This document shows positions 45,391 through 55,112 of a stretch of DNA of 64,000 nucleotides, piece after piece. Both the position numbers and the translations under genes were made by a program. Each line of letters begins with the position of its first letter. Position 1 is the stretch's first letter. The notes under the pieces are model-generated. The model was not told the origin of the DNA. It did no database searches and saw only the letters and a list, made by a program, of their open reading frames with translations. The stretch is from Burkholderia pyrrocinia (lineage in GTDB: Bacteria > Pseudomonadota > Gammaproteobacteria > Burkholderiales > Burkholderiaceae), in contig NZ_CP011503.1 in NCBI RefSeq assembly GCF_001028665.1, positions 3,162,001-3,226,000 on the forward strand, in the 5' to 3' direction.

Positions 45391-46377
45391 TCATTCGGGA
45401 TCCAGCTCCGGATCCAACCCCTTTTCGCGCAGCCAGTCGCGGTTGAAAAGCCGCGCGCGATAGATGTCGCCGCGATCGCACAGCAAGGTCACGATCGTGT
45501 GCCCCGGGCCCATCCGGCGGGCCAGCCAGACCGCCGCCGCGACGTTGATGCCGCTCGACCCGCCGACGTACAGCCCCTCCTCGCGCAGCAGCCGGTAGAC
45601 CATCGTCACGCACTGCGTATCATCGATCCGCACGGCGTCATCGATCTGCGTGCCCGCGAGATTCGCGGTGACGCGCGTCGAGCCGATGCCTTCGGTGATC
45701 GAGTTGCCTTCGGCGCTGAGGTCGCCCGTTTTCACGTAACCATAGAGCCCGCTGCCGTGGGGATCGGCCAGCACGATCCGGACCGCCGGATTCTGTTCCT
45801 TCAGGTAGCGGCTCACGCCCGCCAGCGTGCCGCCCGTGCCGGTCGCGCAGACGAATGCATCGACCGTGCCCGCCGTGTCGCGCCAGATTTCCGGCCCGGT
45901 CGTCTCGTAGTGCGCCTGCCGGTTGACGACGTTGTCGAACTGGTTGGCCCATACCGCGTTGTCGAGTTCGTCCGCAAGCCGCCCGGCAATCTTCTGATAA
46001 TTGTTCGGGTCGCGGTACGGCGCCGCCGGCACCGGGCGCACGTCGGCGCCGAGCGTGCGCAGGATCGCCATCTTGTCCGGCGATTGCGTATCGGGAATCA
46101 CGATCACGCAGCGATAACCGCGCGCCGCGCAGATATGCGCAAGACCGATGCCCGTGTTGCCCGCCGTGCCCTCGACGACGGTGCCGCCCGGCTTCAGCGC
46201 GCCGCGCAGCTCGGCGTCGCGGATGATGTAGAGCGCCGCGCGATCCTTCACCGATCCGCCCGGATTCATGAATTCCGCCTTGCCCAGGATCTCGCAGCCC
46301 GTTTCCGCGCTGAGCTTCGCCAGCCGGATCAGCGGTGTGCGACCCACGCAGTCGACGAAGCCTTGTCGCACGTCCAT
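45391..46377 (-). CDS. PLP-dependent cysteine synthase family protein
   Basis: This 328-residue enzyme is of fold-type II PLP family, cysteine synthase/cystathionine beta-synthase branch. The PLP lysine is K44 in NPGGSVKDRAA, and the phosphate-binding loop is GTGGTLAG. The substrate loop TAGNTGIGL is present. It should make cysteine from O-acetylserine and sulfide or a related product. GGAGGGG precedes ATG 46377. No cys regulon genes adjoin it. Confidence 0.88.
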   Translation of the reverse strand: MDVRQGFVDCVGRTPLIRLAKLSAETGCEILGKAEFMNPGGSVKDRAALYIIRDAELRGALKPGGTVVEGTAGNTGIGLAHICAARGYRCVIVIPDTQSPDKMAILRTLGADVRPVPAAPYRDPNNYQKIAGRLADELDNAVWANQFDNVVNRQAHYETTGPEIWRDTAGTVDAFVCATGTGGTLAGVSRYLKEQNPAVRIVLADPHGSGLYGYVKTGDLSAEGNSITEGIGSTRVTANLAGTQIDDAVRIDDTQCVTMVYRLLREEGLYVGGSSGINVAAAVWLARRMGPGHTIVTLLCDRGDIYRARLFNRDWLREKGLDPELDPE

Positions 46378-46517
46378 GTTCCCCTCCGTTGCCCTCGCGC
46401 TCGCGCGCCATACACAACGAAGGATAGGACGCGCCCGCCGCTTTCGGCGCCGGCCGCCGCGTACTAAGCTTGGAGAGCCCATTGCGGCGCGCGCCGCATC
46501 GCCAGACGAGGTCCGCC

Positions 46518-47006
46518 ATGCTGCAATTGCAAACCGTCGCCGTCGACAAGCCCGAGGCCACGAATTTCATCCTCGGCCAGTCGCACTTCATCAAGTCCGT
46601 CGAGGACATCCACGAGACGCTGGTCGGCACCGTGCCCGGCATCCGTTTCGGGCTCGCGTTCTGCGAGGCATCGGGCAAGCGGCTCGTGCGCCGTTCCGGC
46701 ACCGATGCGGCGCTCGTCGAACTCGCGTGCCGCAACGCCCTTGCGATCGGCGCCGGTCATGCTTTCATCGTGTTCCTCGGCGACGGTTTCTATCCGGTCA
46801 ACGTGCTCAATGCGATCAAGGCCGTGCCCGAGGTCTGCCGGATCTACTGCGCGACCGCGAACCCGACCGACGTGATCGTCGCGGAAACCGCGCAAGGACG
46901 CGGGATCGTCGGCGTCGTCGACGGCTTTCCGCCGCTCGGCATCGAGAACGACGACGACGTGCGCTGGCGCAAGGATCTGCTGCGCACGATCGGATACAAG
47001 GCGTAG
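46518..47006 (+). CDS. adenosine-specific kinase family protein
   Basis: This 162-residue protein matches the small adenosine-specific kinase family (PF04008, formerly DUF355), whose structure was solved in archaea. Family landmarks include NFILGQSHFIKSVEDIHETL, GIRFGLAFCEASG and IVGVVDGFPPLG. It is divergent from the cysteine synthase and convergent with the large sigma-54 operon. The biochemical role is weakly established in the family. Confidence 0.82.
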   Translation: MLQLQTVAVDKPEATNFILGQSHFIKSVEDIHETLVGTVPGIRFGLAFCEASGKRLVRRSGTDAALVELACRNALAIGAGHAFIVFLGDGFYPVNVLNAIKAVPEVCRIYCATANPTDVIVAETAQGRGIVGVVDGFPPLGIENDDDVRWRKDLLRTIGYKA

Positions 47007-47061
47007 ACGCGGGTCGCGGGAGCTGCTCCAAGCGCATGCCGCCCCTCCTCTGCGGCCCGGT

Positions 47062-48576
47062 TCATGCATGAGACGCCGCGGCTTGACCGTGACTCGCCGC
47101 CGGGTGCGGCGCGCCCGCGGCGGGCGTCGCGGGATTCGCGTGCGGCGCGGGATGCCCGGCCGATGTGCCGCCGCCGGTACTGCCTGCCGCACCGGCACCG
47201 CCCGCGGCCGTGCCACCGCCCGTCGTGCCCGTGCCGCCACTTCCACCGGACCCGCCGGCCCCACCCGCTGCCCCCGTTCCACCTGCCGCACCGGAATGCG
47301 CGGCCGGCGCGGGCGTACCCGGCGAAGCCGGTGCGGCCCCGGCATCCGCGGGCGGCGCAAGCTCCTTGTCCAGCGCCGCGAGCCGCGACGCCTGCGCCTT
47401 GTCCGCATTCGCCTCGCGCTCGCCGCGCGCCGCGATCGCGGCCTTCTCCTCCGCGTCGGGATTCAGCGTGTTGGCCTTGATGCGATCGACCTGCCCCTTG
47501 CCCGCGAAGCGATCGAGCGGCAGGTAGTCGGTCTTGAAATACAGCTCGACGCCCGAGTTCAGGTCGAGGTCCGTGTTCATTTCCTCGGTGGTCTGGGTCT
47601 TCTGCGTCGACACGTACGCGATCGTGTTGCTCATCTTCGCTTCCGCACCCCAGACGCCGACGTTGAAGCTGCCCTTCGCGTCGATCTTGTTCTGGAAATC
47701 GAAGCGGCTGCCTTCGTCCGCAGCGGCCGCGCTGCGCGTGTCGATGTGAAAACGCATCGACGCGTTCAGCCGGCCGCTCTCGATCACGATGCGCTGCATG
47801 CCGAGCATCACCATCGTGCCCAGCAGTTGCTGGCGCTGCTGCGCGAGTGCCCGGCGCGCGAACGGCAGCAGCACCGCTTCCGGATCGCCGCTCGGCACCG
47901 ATTCGTTCGGCCCCAGCCCGAGCACCGCGCGCAACGCGCCGTCGGGCGGCATCGCCGCGCCGTCCTTCAGGCGCACCGTGCGCGACGGATTCGCATCGCC
48001 CGGCGAGCGGTCGCCGCCGTCGTCGCCGGACGTGTCGTCGCCGGCCAGCTCGAACGAGCCCGGGAAGCTGTCGACCAGCCATTGCCGCGCACGATCCGGG
48101 CCGAGATTCGCGTCGGCGAAATCGTCGGTGGTCGTCGCGACGTTGCGCAGCAGGTCGAGAAACGACTGCATCTGCTGCTGGTTCGAGTCGGTGATCGCCT
48201 TGAACACGCCGTTGATCAGGTCCGATACGAAGCGCGGAAACGACACCGCGTTCAGGATCCGCTGCGTCGTGCTCGCGAGCTTGTCGGTCGCGATGCCGCT
48301 GAACGCCTGTCCGGCGTTGGCGAGCGCGGTCGCCGCCGGCAGGCGCGGCGCCCCCTCCGGCCCGGCCGTGCGCTGCACGCGACGCGCGTCGGCGTCGCTG
48401 CGCGCTTCCTCGAGCAGCAGGTTCATCGCGGCCGCGCACACGCGCACCAGCGCCTGCGACAGCGTCCTGCGGTCGTCCGGCGCGAGCGCGCGAAATCCCG
48501 GCGCACGGGACAGCAGGTCCCGCACCGCGAGACGCACCTCGGGCAGCGGCTGGGGGGCGCGGGCATCGGCTCGCAT
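47062..48576 (-). CDS. sigma-54 cluster paralog D (504 aa, long Gly/Ala tail)
   Basis: This is one of four paralogs of an unrecognised family. It has a helical N-terminus (VRLAVRDLLSRAPGFRAL), a central block (SFPRFVSDLINGVFKAI, then DRARQWLVDSFPG), the conserved LLGTMVMLGMQRIVIESG segment (about residues 245-262) and the YFKTDYLPLDRF block (about 335-346). A low-complexity Gly/Ala/Pro/Ser tail of about 100 residues follows. It has no signal peptide. It is the last gene of the operon, 1 bp after the gene before it. The tail could be a flexible or aggregation-prone segment. Confidence 0.85.
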   Translation of the reverse strand: MRADARAPQPLPEVRLAVRDLLSRAPGFRALAPDDRRTLSQALVRVCAAAMNLLLEEARSDADARRVQRTAGPEGAPRLPAATALANAGQAFSGIATDKLASTTQRILNAVSFPRFVSDLINGVFKAITDSNQQQMQSFLDLLRNVATTTDDFADANLGPDRARQWLVDSFPGSFELAGDDTSGDDGGDRSPGDANPSRTVRLKDGAAMPPDGALRAVLGLGPNESVPSGDPEAVLLPFARRALAQQRQQLLGTMVMLGMQRIVIESGRLNASMRFHIDTRSAAAADEGSRFDFQNKIDAKGSFNVGVWGAEAKMSNTIAYVSTQKTQTTEEMNTDLDLNSGVELYFKTDYLPLDRFAGKGQVDRIKANTLNPDAEEKAAIAARGEREANADKAQASRLAALDKELAPPADAGAAPASPGTPAPAAHSGAAGGTGAAGGAGGSGGSGGTGTTGGGTAAGGAGAAGSTGGGTSAGHPAPHANPATPAAGAPHPAASHGQAAASHA

Positions 48577-48577
48577 G

Positions 48578-49540
48578 TCAACCGCCCGCCGCGCTGCCCA
48601 GCTTTTCGCTCAGGTCCAGGCTCGACTGCAGCCAGGTGGTCGCGTTCGCGCGCACCGGATCGCCGGGCGCGACGACGGGCGTCGCTGCGTCCCCTGCGTA
48701 CAGGCCTTGCGAGCCGGTCGACGCGAGCCACGTCAGCACCGCGAAGCCGGCCTTCGCGCGTTCGACCCGCGGCTCGATCACCGGCCGCGTGCGCAGGTAG
48801 CGCTGCGCGAGCACCCGCACCACATCCCACAGCGCGCGCACGCCGAACGCACGCTGCACGGACGGATGCTGCAGCAGCCGGATCGCGGCCTGCACCGTCG
48901 ACAGGATGTCGCCCGCCATGAATGCGCTGATGCCCGCACCCCGCTCCATCAGGATGTCGAGCACCTGCCGCGCCGCGAGCGAGACCTGCGCGGCCTGTGC
49001 CGGATCGGCCGACCCGTCCGGCGGCAGCGCCGGGTCGAGCCGGCACAGCGCCTCGCACAGGTCGATGAACGCCATCTCGAAACGCTCGCCGGCGTCCGCC
49101 TGCACGGCATCGGCGCGGCCGGCCTGTGCGTCGTCGCCGAACAGGTGCACGTAGAACGCGTGCCGCTCGGCCGCGCTCGCGCGCTGGTTGCGTCCGTGCC
49201 AGAAGGTCGCGAGATCGTTCGCGGCGTCGCCCAGGTCGGCGGCGAGACCGCCCGCCATCGCGACGCCGCACAGCGCCTGGGCCGCATTCACGAGCTCCGT
49301 GTTCTCGAGTTCCGACGCGAGATACAGCGCGGCGATCGCGTTCAGGTGCGCGGCGTCCGTCGCGCCGGAAACGGCGGCAGCGGGCGGCAACGCGATGTCG
49401 CCGAGCACGTCGAACGCGAGCGCGAAGCCCGCGGTTTCCGCGAGCCGCGCGAGATCCAGCGCCTGCGCGACCGCCAGCTCGACCGGCTGGCCGCGCACGT
49501 CGACGCGGCACGATGACGGAGCGATGTCGAACGGGGCCAT
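48578..49540 (-). CDS. unrecognised helical protein of sigma-54 cluster (320 aa)
   Basis: This protein is Ala/Leu-rich and predicted largely helical, without signal peptide or membrane segment. No domain is recognised. Its ATG follows the stop of the upstream paralog by 6 bp and its stop is 1 bp before the final paralog, so the three are tightly coupled. The N-terminal PSSCRVDVRGQPVELA could be a small beta cap. Position suggests it partners the flanking paralogs. Confidence 0.82.
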   Translation of the reverse strand: MAPFDIAPSSCRVDVRGQPVELAVAQALDLARLAETAGFALAFDVLGDIALPPAAAVSGATDAAHLNAIAALYLASELENTELVNAAQALCGVAMAGGLAADLGDAANDLATFWHGRNQRASAAERHAFYVHLFGDDAQAGRADAVQADAGERFEMAFIDLCEALCRLDPALPPDGSADPAQAAQVSLAARQVLDILMERGAGISAFMAGDILSTVQAAIRLLQHPSVQRAFGVRALWDVVRVLAQRYLRTRPVIEPRVERAKAGFAVLTWLASTGSQGLYAGDAATPVVAPGDPVRANATTWLQSSLDLSEKLGSAAGG

Positions 49541-49546
49541 GACGGT

Positions 49547-50746
49547 TTACGGCTTGGCCGCGGCAGCCGCCTTCGGCTGCGGCTGCGGCACGGAGTTGCC
49601 CTGGATCGCGGCGATCATGTCCGGGCTCGCCAGCTTCTCCATCGGGAAATAGTCGCTCTTGAAGTTCACGCGAACTTCACCGCTCAACTGCGCCTTCACC
49701 TGGGCCTTCGATTCGGACGTGTCGTCGACGGCCGACGACACCGTGGCCATGTGGTCGCTGGTCTCGGTCGAGCTGATGCCGGCCTGGATCGGATTGAACC
49801 AGCCGCCGGTGCTCGCGCTCGCGGTCGTCGTCGACGTGTCGTGCTGCAGGTCGTACAACGACGCCTTCGCGACGCGTCCCGCGGTATCGGACGCGCGCAT
49901 GTCGAACACGACCTTCGCGTTGATGTGGCCGTCGGTGATCACGATGCGGTTGATGCCGAGCATCACCATCGACGCAAGCAGTTGCTGGCGCGAGCGTGCC
50001 ATCTGCTGCCGCGCGGCGAGCACGAGCCGGGTTTCGTCCTCGGGGCTCGAGATGTCGGTGACGGGCTTGGCGAGGCCGAGGTCGCCGGAAATGCGCTGCA
50101 GGCCCGCCGCGGGATCGTCGCCTTTCGCGACCAGCACCGGTTGCGGCGCCGGCGCCGCGGCACCGTCCGCCTGGGCCATGTCCTCGGTGGTCGTGTCGAT
50201 GTCCAGCACGTCCGGATACTTGCCGGACAGCCAGTCGCGCGCGTTGTTCTCGCTGATGTTGTCCTGCGCGAACTCGTCGACGGTCTTCGCGACGTTCGCG
50301 AGCAGTTCGCCATACGCGCGCATCTGCTGGATCGACGAATCGACGATGGCCTGGAACACGTTCTGGATCAGCCCGCCGACGAACTTCGGGAAGTCGACCT
50401 TCTGCACCAGCTCGCCGAACTGCTGGACGCCCTGCCGCACCGCCGCCGCATCGAACTGCTTGCTCGCGAAGCCGCGATTCTCGGTCGCGCGGCGGCCCGC
50501 CTCGGCGACGTTGTCGGCCTGTGCGGCCGCGACCGGCGGTGCGGCCGGCTGCGTGCCCGCCAGCGCGCCGTCGGGGTTGGCCATGTACGCGGCGACCTTG
50601 ACCATCTGCGACGCAATCGCCTGCTGCTCGGCCGGCAACAGGTGCGAAAACGCCGGCACCGCGAGCAGCATGTCGCGGACCTTCGGGCGCACCACCCCGA
50701 GGGTTGTATCGTCCGCCCACGCTTGGGGCGCTGAGCGTGCGGTCAT
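49547..50746 (-). CDS. sigma-54 cluster paralog C (399 aa)
   Basis: Second-closest to paralog B. Landmarks: helical VRPKVRDMLLAVPAFSHLLP (about residues 19-38), VDFPKFVGGLIQNVFQAIV (117-135), NNARDWLSGKYPDVL (167-181), QLLASMVMLGINRIVITDG (255-273) and VNFKSDYFPMEK (360-371). The region between 275 and 355 is Ser/Thr-rich and variable. No signal peptide is seen. The shared blocks in four copies suggest heteromeric assembly of related subunits. Confidence 0.85.
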   Translation of the reverse strand: MTARSAPQAWADDTTLGVVRPKVRDMLLAVPAFSHLLPAEQQAIASQMVKVAAYMANPDGALAGTQPAAPPVAAAQADNVAEAGRRATENRGFASKQFDAAAVRQGVQQFGELVQKVDFPKFVGGLIQNVFQAIVDSSIQQMRAYGELLANVAKTVDEFAQDNISENNARDWLSGKYPDVLDIDTTTEDMAQADGAAAPAPQPVLVAKGDDPAAGLQRISGDLGLAKPVTDISSPEDETRLVLAARQQMARSRQQLLASMVMLGINRIVITDGHINAKVVFDMRASDTAGRVAKASLYDLQHDTSTTTASASTGGWFNPIQAGISSTETSDHMATVSSAVDDTSESKAQVKAQLSGEVRVNFKSDYFPMEKLASPDMIAAIQGNSVPQPQPKAAAAAKP

Positions 50747-50761
50747 GACGAATCCGTCGCC

Positions 50762-52171
50762 TCATGCGGCCGGCGCGGGCGCGGCCGCTGCGCTGCCCGG
50801 TGCCGCCGCGCCCGCGCCAGGCGTCGCGGCTGCCCCCGTGACGGCGCCCGTGCCCGCCGCTGGCGTCGCAGCGCCTGCCGCCCCGGCCGGCGCGCGCGTG
50901 CCGCCGGCGCCGCGTCCCGGCACTGCCGCAAGCTGGAGCTGCGCGATCTGTGCGGGATCGACCATCTTCTCGAGCGGGAAATAGTCGCTCTTGAAATTCA
51001 CGTCGACCGTGCCCGCGAGCGTCGCCTTGACCTTCAGCGACTCGTCCTGCGTGTCGGACGCCGCGCTCATCGCGGTAACGATCGGCGTCTCGGTGTACTT
51101 GTACGTGCCCTTCGTGTACCAGCTCGAATCGCGATCCTGCTGGTCGGGGCTCTGGCTCGAATCCTGGCTGCCGTCGCCCGAGCCCTGGCTGGCGCCGCGG
51201 TCGTACGATCCTTCGGATCCGTAGGACTTCTGCACGTTGCCGTACTGGTCGCGCGCGTAGTCGTACGCGGTCGCGCTGCGGCGCAGCTTGCGCGAATCCT
51301 GCGCCTGGAAGTCGTACATGATCTTCGCGGAGATCCGCCCGTCGGTCACGACGATCCGGTTGATGCCCATCAGCACCATCGTCGCGAGCAGTTGCTGGCG
51401 GCCCGTCGCGACGTGCGTGCGCGCCGCTTCGACGAGCGCGCGCTCGTTGTCGTCGTCCTCGGTGTCGAGGCTCGTGATCTTCGTGCCCGTCGACGCCAGC
51501 TTGTCGTTCACGCGCTTGAGCGCCGAATCCTCGTCGACGTCGTCGCGCAGTTGCAGGCGCGGCTGCGACTGCCCGTCGTTGCCGTCGGTGACGCCGATCT
51601 GGAAGATGTCCGGGAACTGCTCGACGAGATGGTCGCGGCCCTGGTTCGGCGTGACGTTGTCGTCGCGGAAGTTGTCGAGCGACTGCGCGACGCTCGCCAC
51701 CAGCTTGCCGTAGGCCTCCATCTGCTCGATCGACGTCTGCACGATCGCATGGAACACGCCCTGGATCAGCTTCGCGACGAAGGTCGGGAAGTTGACCTTC
51801 TGCAGGAACAGCCCGGCGACCTCCGCGCCTTCGCGCGCGGCGCCCGCCCTGAACTTCTGCGCGCCGATCGCCTGCACGGCCTGCCGGTCGGTCTGGTACT
51901 GGTCCGCGCCGGGCGGGTTGTCGAGCGCCTGAGCGCTGACGCGGCTGCTCGCGAGCGTGTGGCCGGGAATGCCCTCCGGTGCCGCCAGGTAGTCGGCGAT
52001 TTGCGCGGTGTCGTGCGCGATCTGCTGCTGGACGTGGCCGGGCAGGCGCCGGAACGCCTGGCTCTGCTGCAGCAGATCCTTGACCGCATGGCGCACCTCG
52101 GCGCGCGGGACGGCCGCCGGAGCCGGGCCGGTGCTCGCGTGCGTGCCGCGCTCGGGCTGGACGTGGTTCAT
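50762..52171 (-). CDS. sigma-54 cluster paralog B (469 aa)
   Basis: The family blocks are VRHAVKDLLQQSQAFRRLPG (26-45), VNFPTFVAKLIQGVFHAIV (126-144), NQGRDHLVEQFPDIF (176-190), LLATMVLMGINRIVVTDG (261-278) and VNFKSDYFPLEK (391-402). A hydrophilic Ser/Gln/Asp/Gly-rich insertion (about 310-355) and an Ala/Gly/Pro tail (about 420-469) are variable. It starts 25 bp after the 349-residue protein. The function is unknown; the conserved FKSDYFPLEK patch is the best signature for searching. Confidence 0.85.
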   Translation of the reverse strand: MNHVQPERGTHASTGPAPAAVPRAEVRHAVKDLLQQSQAFRRLPGHVQQQIAHDTAQIADYLAAPEGIPGHTLASSRVSAQALDNPPGADQYQTDRQAVQAIGAQKFRAGAAREGAEVAGLFLQKVNFPTFVAKLIQGVFHAIVQTSIEQMEAYGKLVASVAQSLDNFRDDNVTPNQGRDHLVEQFPDIFQIGVTDGNDGQSQPRLQLRDDVDEDSALKRVNDKLASTGTKITSLDTEDDDNERALVEAARTHVATGRQQLLATMVLMGINRIVVTDGRISAKIMYDFQAQDSRKLRRSATAYDYARDQYGNVQKSYGSEGSYDRGASQGSGDGSQDSSQSPDQQDRDSSWYTKGTYKYTETPIVTAMSAASDTQDESLKVKATLAGTVDVNFKSDYFPLEKMVDPAQIAQLQLAAVPGRGAGGTRAPAGAAGAATPAAGTGAVTGAAATPGAGAAAPGSAAAAPAPAA

Positions 52172-52196
52172 GGTTGGCCTCGCTGGGCGATGGGTG

Positions 52197-53246
52197 TCAG
52201 GTGCCGGTGTCCTCGCGTTCGCGGCGCGCCTCCATCCGGTCGCTGATCTCGAACTCGACCGGCCGCAGATAGAGGCTCACGCGCGGCGGCGAATGCGCGG
52301 CCGCGTGGATGCTGAGCACGGAGAAATGGCCGGGCCAGTCTTCCCGCTCCGGCGTGAACGCGCGCAGCCAGCGGCCCAGCGCCTGCAGTTCGCGCGGCCG
52401 CTCGGTCAGGCCCAGTGCGAGCAGGTCGAGGAAATTCGCGGGCACGTCGGGCACCATCCCGAGCAGCACGTAGATCTCGAACTCGGGGCCGTCGTCGGTA
52501 TGGCCGATCGCGAGCAGCACCGAGCGCTCGGGCAGGTCGAAGCGGCCGCCGAGCGCCACGCCGAGGATCTGCATGATGCCGGGCAACTGATGGCCCAGCC
52601 GCAGCTGTTCGAGCACCGGGCCGAGCTCGCGCAGACGCAACGCCCCGCGATGCAGGAACGTCAGGCGCTGCTGGCCGCGCTCGCGCTGGCAGCCGATCGT
52701 CGTGAACAACGGCACGGCCTGCGGCAGCATCTGCTGCACGGTGGTTGCCGCATCGAGCAGTTCGAGCGGCAGCGCGCGCATCTGGTGCGGGCCGATCTCG
52801 TAATAGACCTTCGACGTATACAGCCCGTCCCGATCGAACGAATTGCCGAAGAACGCGCCGTAGTTCAGCATCGTGCCCGAGCCGGCCGTACGCCATTCCT
52901 CGCTGCGCTGGTCGAACCAGCGAAGCGCGTCGGGGCCGAAGCACGGCCGCACGAGCCGGCGCATCTCGCGGGTCGCCTCGTCGCGCCGGTCCTGCCCCGA
53001 CGCGCCGGGGCCGAGCGGCTCGATCGTGAAGCGCAGCACGCCGGGCTGCAGTTCGGAAAACGACGGCTCGAACGGCGCGGTGCCGGGCGTCAGCGCATTG
53101 TCCGCGTACTGGCGGTCGCCTTCGGGCAGCGCGAACGTGCGGTCCATCAGCGGCCTGACGAACGGCGTCGGGTCCGCGGTGCCCAGCTGGCCCGCCGCGC
53201 GCCGCAACCGCTCGACGATGGCGTGGGACATGGGTCGTTGCGACAT
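52197..53246 (-). CDS. unrecognised protein, faintly prenyltransferase-like (349 aa)
   Basis: This soluble protein has no signal peptide. The order of blocks (LRFTIEPLG, then YTSKVYYEIGP, and VSLYLRPVEFE near the end) resembles the ABBA/DMATS aromatic prenyltransferase pattern, in which a catalytic Glu is followed by basic and aromatic residues on alternating strands. That resemblance is weak and could be chance. It sits between the 599-residue protein (12 bp) and paralog B (25 bp), so it belongs to the operon. No isoprenoid genes are nearby. Confidence 0.75.
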   Translation of the reverse strand: MSQRPMSHAIVERLRRAAGQLGTADPTPFVRPLMDRTFALPEGDRQYADNALTPGTAPFEPSFSELQPGVLRFTIEPLGPGASGQDRRDEATREMRRLVRPCFGPDALRWFDQRSEEWRTAGSGTMLNYGAFFGNSFDRDGLYTSKVYYEIGPHQMRALPLELLDAATTVQQMLPQAVPLFTTIGCQRERGQQRLTFLHRGALRLRELGPVLEQLRLGHQLPGIMQILGVALGGRFDLPERSVLLAIGHTDDGPEFEIYVLLGMVPDVPANFLDLLALGLTERPRELQALGRWLRAFTPEREDWPGHFSVLSIHAAAHSPPRVSLYLRPVEFEISDRMEARREREDTGT

Positions 53247-53258
53247 CGTTGCCTCCGT

Positions 53259-55058
53259 TCAGTGCCGGTAGCCGGTGCCGAGCGACATCGCCGGCACGCC
53301 GACCGAATCGAGCAGGTCGCGCGCGATCGACGGAATCTGGATCGGCCGTGTGGTCGTCATCGGCGCCTCGTGCGCCTGCGCATACTGGTCGATGCGCGTC
53401 TCTTCGGTGCCGGTCACCGCGAGCCACTGGTCGCACGCGTTCACGAGGTCGTAGTCGGTCGGCGACACCATCGCGCTGACGCCTGCCGGCCGCGGCACCG
53501 GGAAGCGGATCGCGTTGTCGTCGAGGATCACGTCGTAGCCGGAGCGGCCGAGCTTCACCGTGTTCTTCGCGAGCCACGCCATGACGATCGCGCCCGAGGT
53601 CGCCATCGTCCGGTACTTCACGCTGTTCTTCGCCCCGCCGAGCTCGAGCGTCGCGACCTGGTCGATCACGCCCCACATGTCTTTCGCGCCGTACGACAGC
53701 ATGATGTCCGGATCCGACAGGAGTCCGATGAAATCCTTGATCAGCTGCTGCAGCTCGGTCGCGATGAAATACGCCATCCCGTAGCCGTGCACCGACAGGT
53801 TGTTCGCGATGTCGCGCCCCGACTTGCGCACGAGCTGCTGGCTCACCGGGTTCGGAATCCGCGCGCGCAGCAGGTCGTCGACGCGCTGCTGGCGCACGTA
53901 CGACGACACCGCGGACACGAAGCGCAGCCACAGGTCGTTGAAGTCTCGGTTCGGCGAGCCGCCGTCGTCGCCGCCCGGCACGCCGAGCGTGCGCGCGTAG
54001 AAGCTGCGCCGCTCGGCTTCCGAGATGCGGTTCGGCGTGTTCTTCCAGTACGCGTACAGGTAGTCGCCGGCCTTGCCGCGGCCGATCGGCAGCACGCCGT
54101 TCTGGAACAGCTCGGCGAGCTTGTCGACCACCTGGAACACCTTCAGCTCCTCGAACATCGCGGAGAAGTACGCGGGCTGCATCGCGCGGATGTTGTCGGC
54201 GATGATCTCGGTGTTGGTCGACGCCTCGAGGTCCGGCAGGTCGATGCTGATCTGCGACGTCGGCCCGCCGTTCGCGACGTTCTGCACCGCGTCGAGCGCC
54301 TCGTTGACCTTGCGCGTGAGCTGCGGCTCGTGCTCGTCGATCCCGCGCCCGATCAGGATGCGCAGCACCTGCGCGTATTCGGTCGCGTCGACCTCGAAGG
54401 AGCCGTTGGTCGCGCCGATCGTGACGAGAATCGGGAACACCAGCGTCGCGAGCGCCTTGCAGCCGTTGAACTCGCCCATCGCCTTGAAATAGGCCTCGCT
54501 GAAGGCACGGTAGACCGGGTCCGACGTGTCGATGCCGAGGATCCGCGACGGATCGGTCAGGTGCGACAGGATCGGCGGCAGGCCGCGCGGCGACGCCGCG
54601 TTCGGCACCATCTTCGCGAGCTGGCTCGGCGTGATCTCGGTCAGCAGGACCGCCGGCGGCTGCACGCTGTCGGCCGACAGGTAGCCGTACACGGCGGCCA
54701 TCTGCACGCCGTCGTCCGGATAGCTGGCGGGGTCGCCCGCGGGGCTGCCGGCTTCCATCCCGAACGCGTTGGTGCCGTCGGCCTGCATCGCGGGCTGGAT
54801 CGGCAGCGCGCTGAAATCGAGGCCATGCACCGGATCGCTCGTCGTGTTGTAGCTCGCGATCGCGATATACAGCGGATCGAACAGCGGCGGTTCGACCTTG
54901 GACAGCCATTGCGTGATGCGCGCCAGTTCCGCGAGTTCCTGCGGCATCAGCGCGCGCTGCTGCGCGACCTGGTTCAGCTCGGATTGCCGCCCCTCGAGCG
55001 TCAGCCGCTTCGCCGCATCCGCCGAGCCCAGGTCGGTGAAGATCACCTGTGTGGCCAT
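53259..55058 (-). CDS. unrecognised large soluble protein of sigma-54 cluster (599 aa)
   Basis: No domain is recognised. The protein is mixed alpha/beta, rich in Ala and Asp, with no signal peptide or membrane helix. Its start is set at 55058 because AAAGGAG lies seven bases before that ATG, whereas a nearer upstream ATG (55064) would sit on top of the site. A 203-bp gap with a strong hairpin separates it from the subtilase gene. It could be a major structural subunit, but that is a guess from size and position. Confidence 0.82.
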   Translation of the reverse strand: MATQVIFTDLGSADAAKRLTLEGRQSELNQVAQQRALMPQELAELARITQWLSKVEPPLFDPLYIAIASYNTTSDPVHGLDFSALPIQPAMQADGTNAFGMEAGSPAGDPASYPDDGVQMAAVYGYLSADSVQPPAVLLTEITPSQLAKMVPNAASPRGLPPILSHLTDPSRILGIDTSDPVYRAFSEAYFKAMGEFNGCKALATLVFPILVTIGATNGSFEVDATEYAQVLRILIGRGIDEHEPQLTRKVNEALDAVQNVANGGPTSQISIDLPDLEASTNTEIIADNIRAMQPAYFSAMFEELKVFQVVDKLAELFQNGVLPIGRGKAGDYLYAYWKNTPNRISEAERRSFYARTLGVPGGDDGGSPNRDFNDLWLRFVSAVSSYVRQQRVDDLLRARIPNPVSQQLVRKSGRDIANNLSVHGYGMAYFIATELQQLIKDFIGLLSDPDIMLSYGAKDMWGVIDQVATLELGGAKNSVKYRTMATSGAIVMAWLAKNTVKLGRSGYDVILDDNAIRFPVPRPAGVSAMVSPTDYDLVNACDQWLAVTGTEETRIDQYAQAHEAPMTTTRPIQIPSIARDLLDSVGVPAMSLGTGYRH

Positions 55059-55090
55059 GGTCATGCTCCTTTCGATTTGATGTCGACTCA

Positions 55091-55112
55091 ACCGGGCGCT
55101 TCAGCGCCCGGT
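55091..55112 (-). other. intra-operon hairpin
   Basis: ACCGGGCGC-TTCA-GCGCCCGGT is a perfect 9-bp, very GC-rich stem in the only long gap (203 bp) of the operon. No T-run follows, so it may be an attenuator, an RNA-stability element or a boundary for an internal promoter. Confidence 0.6.
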
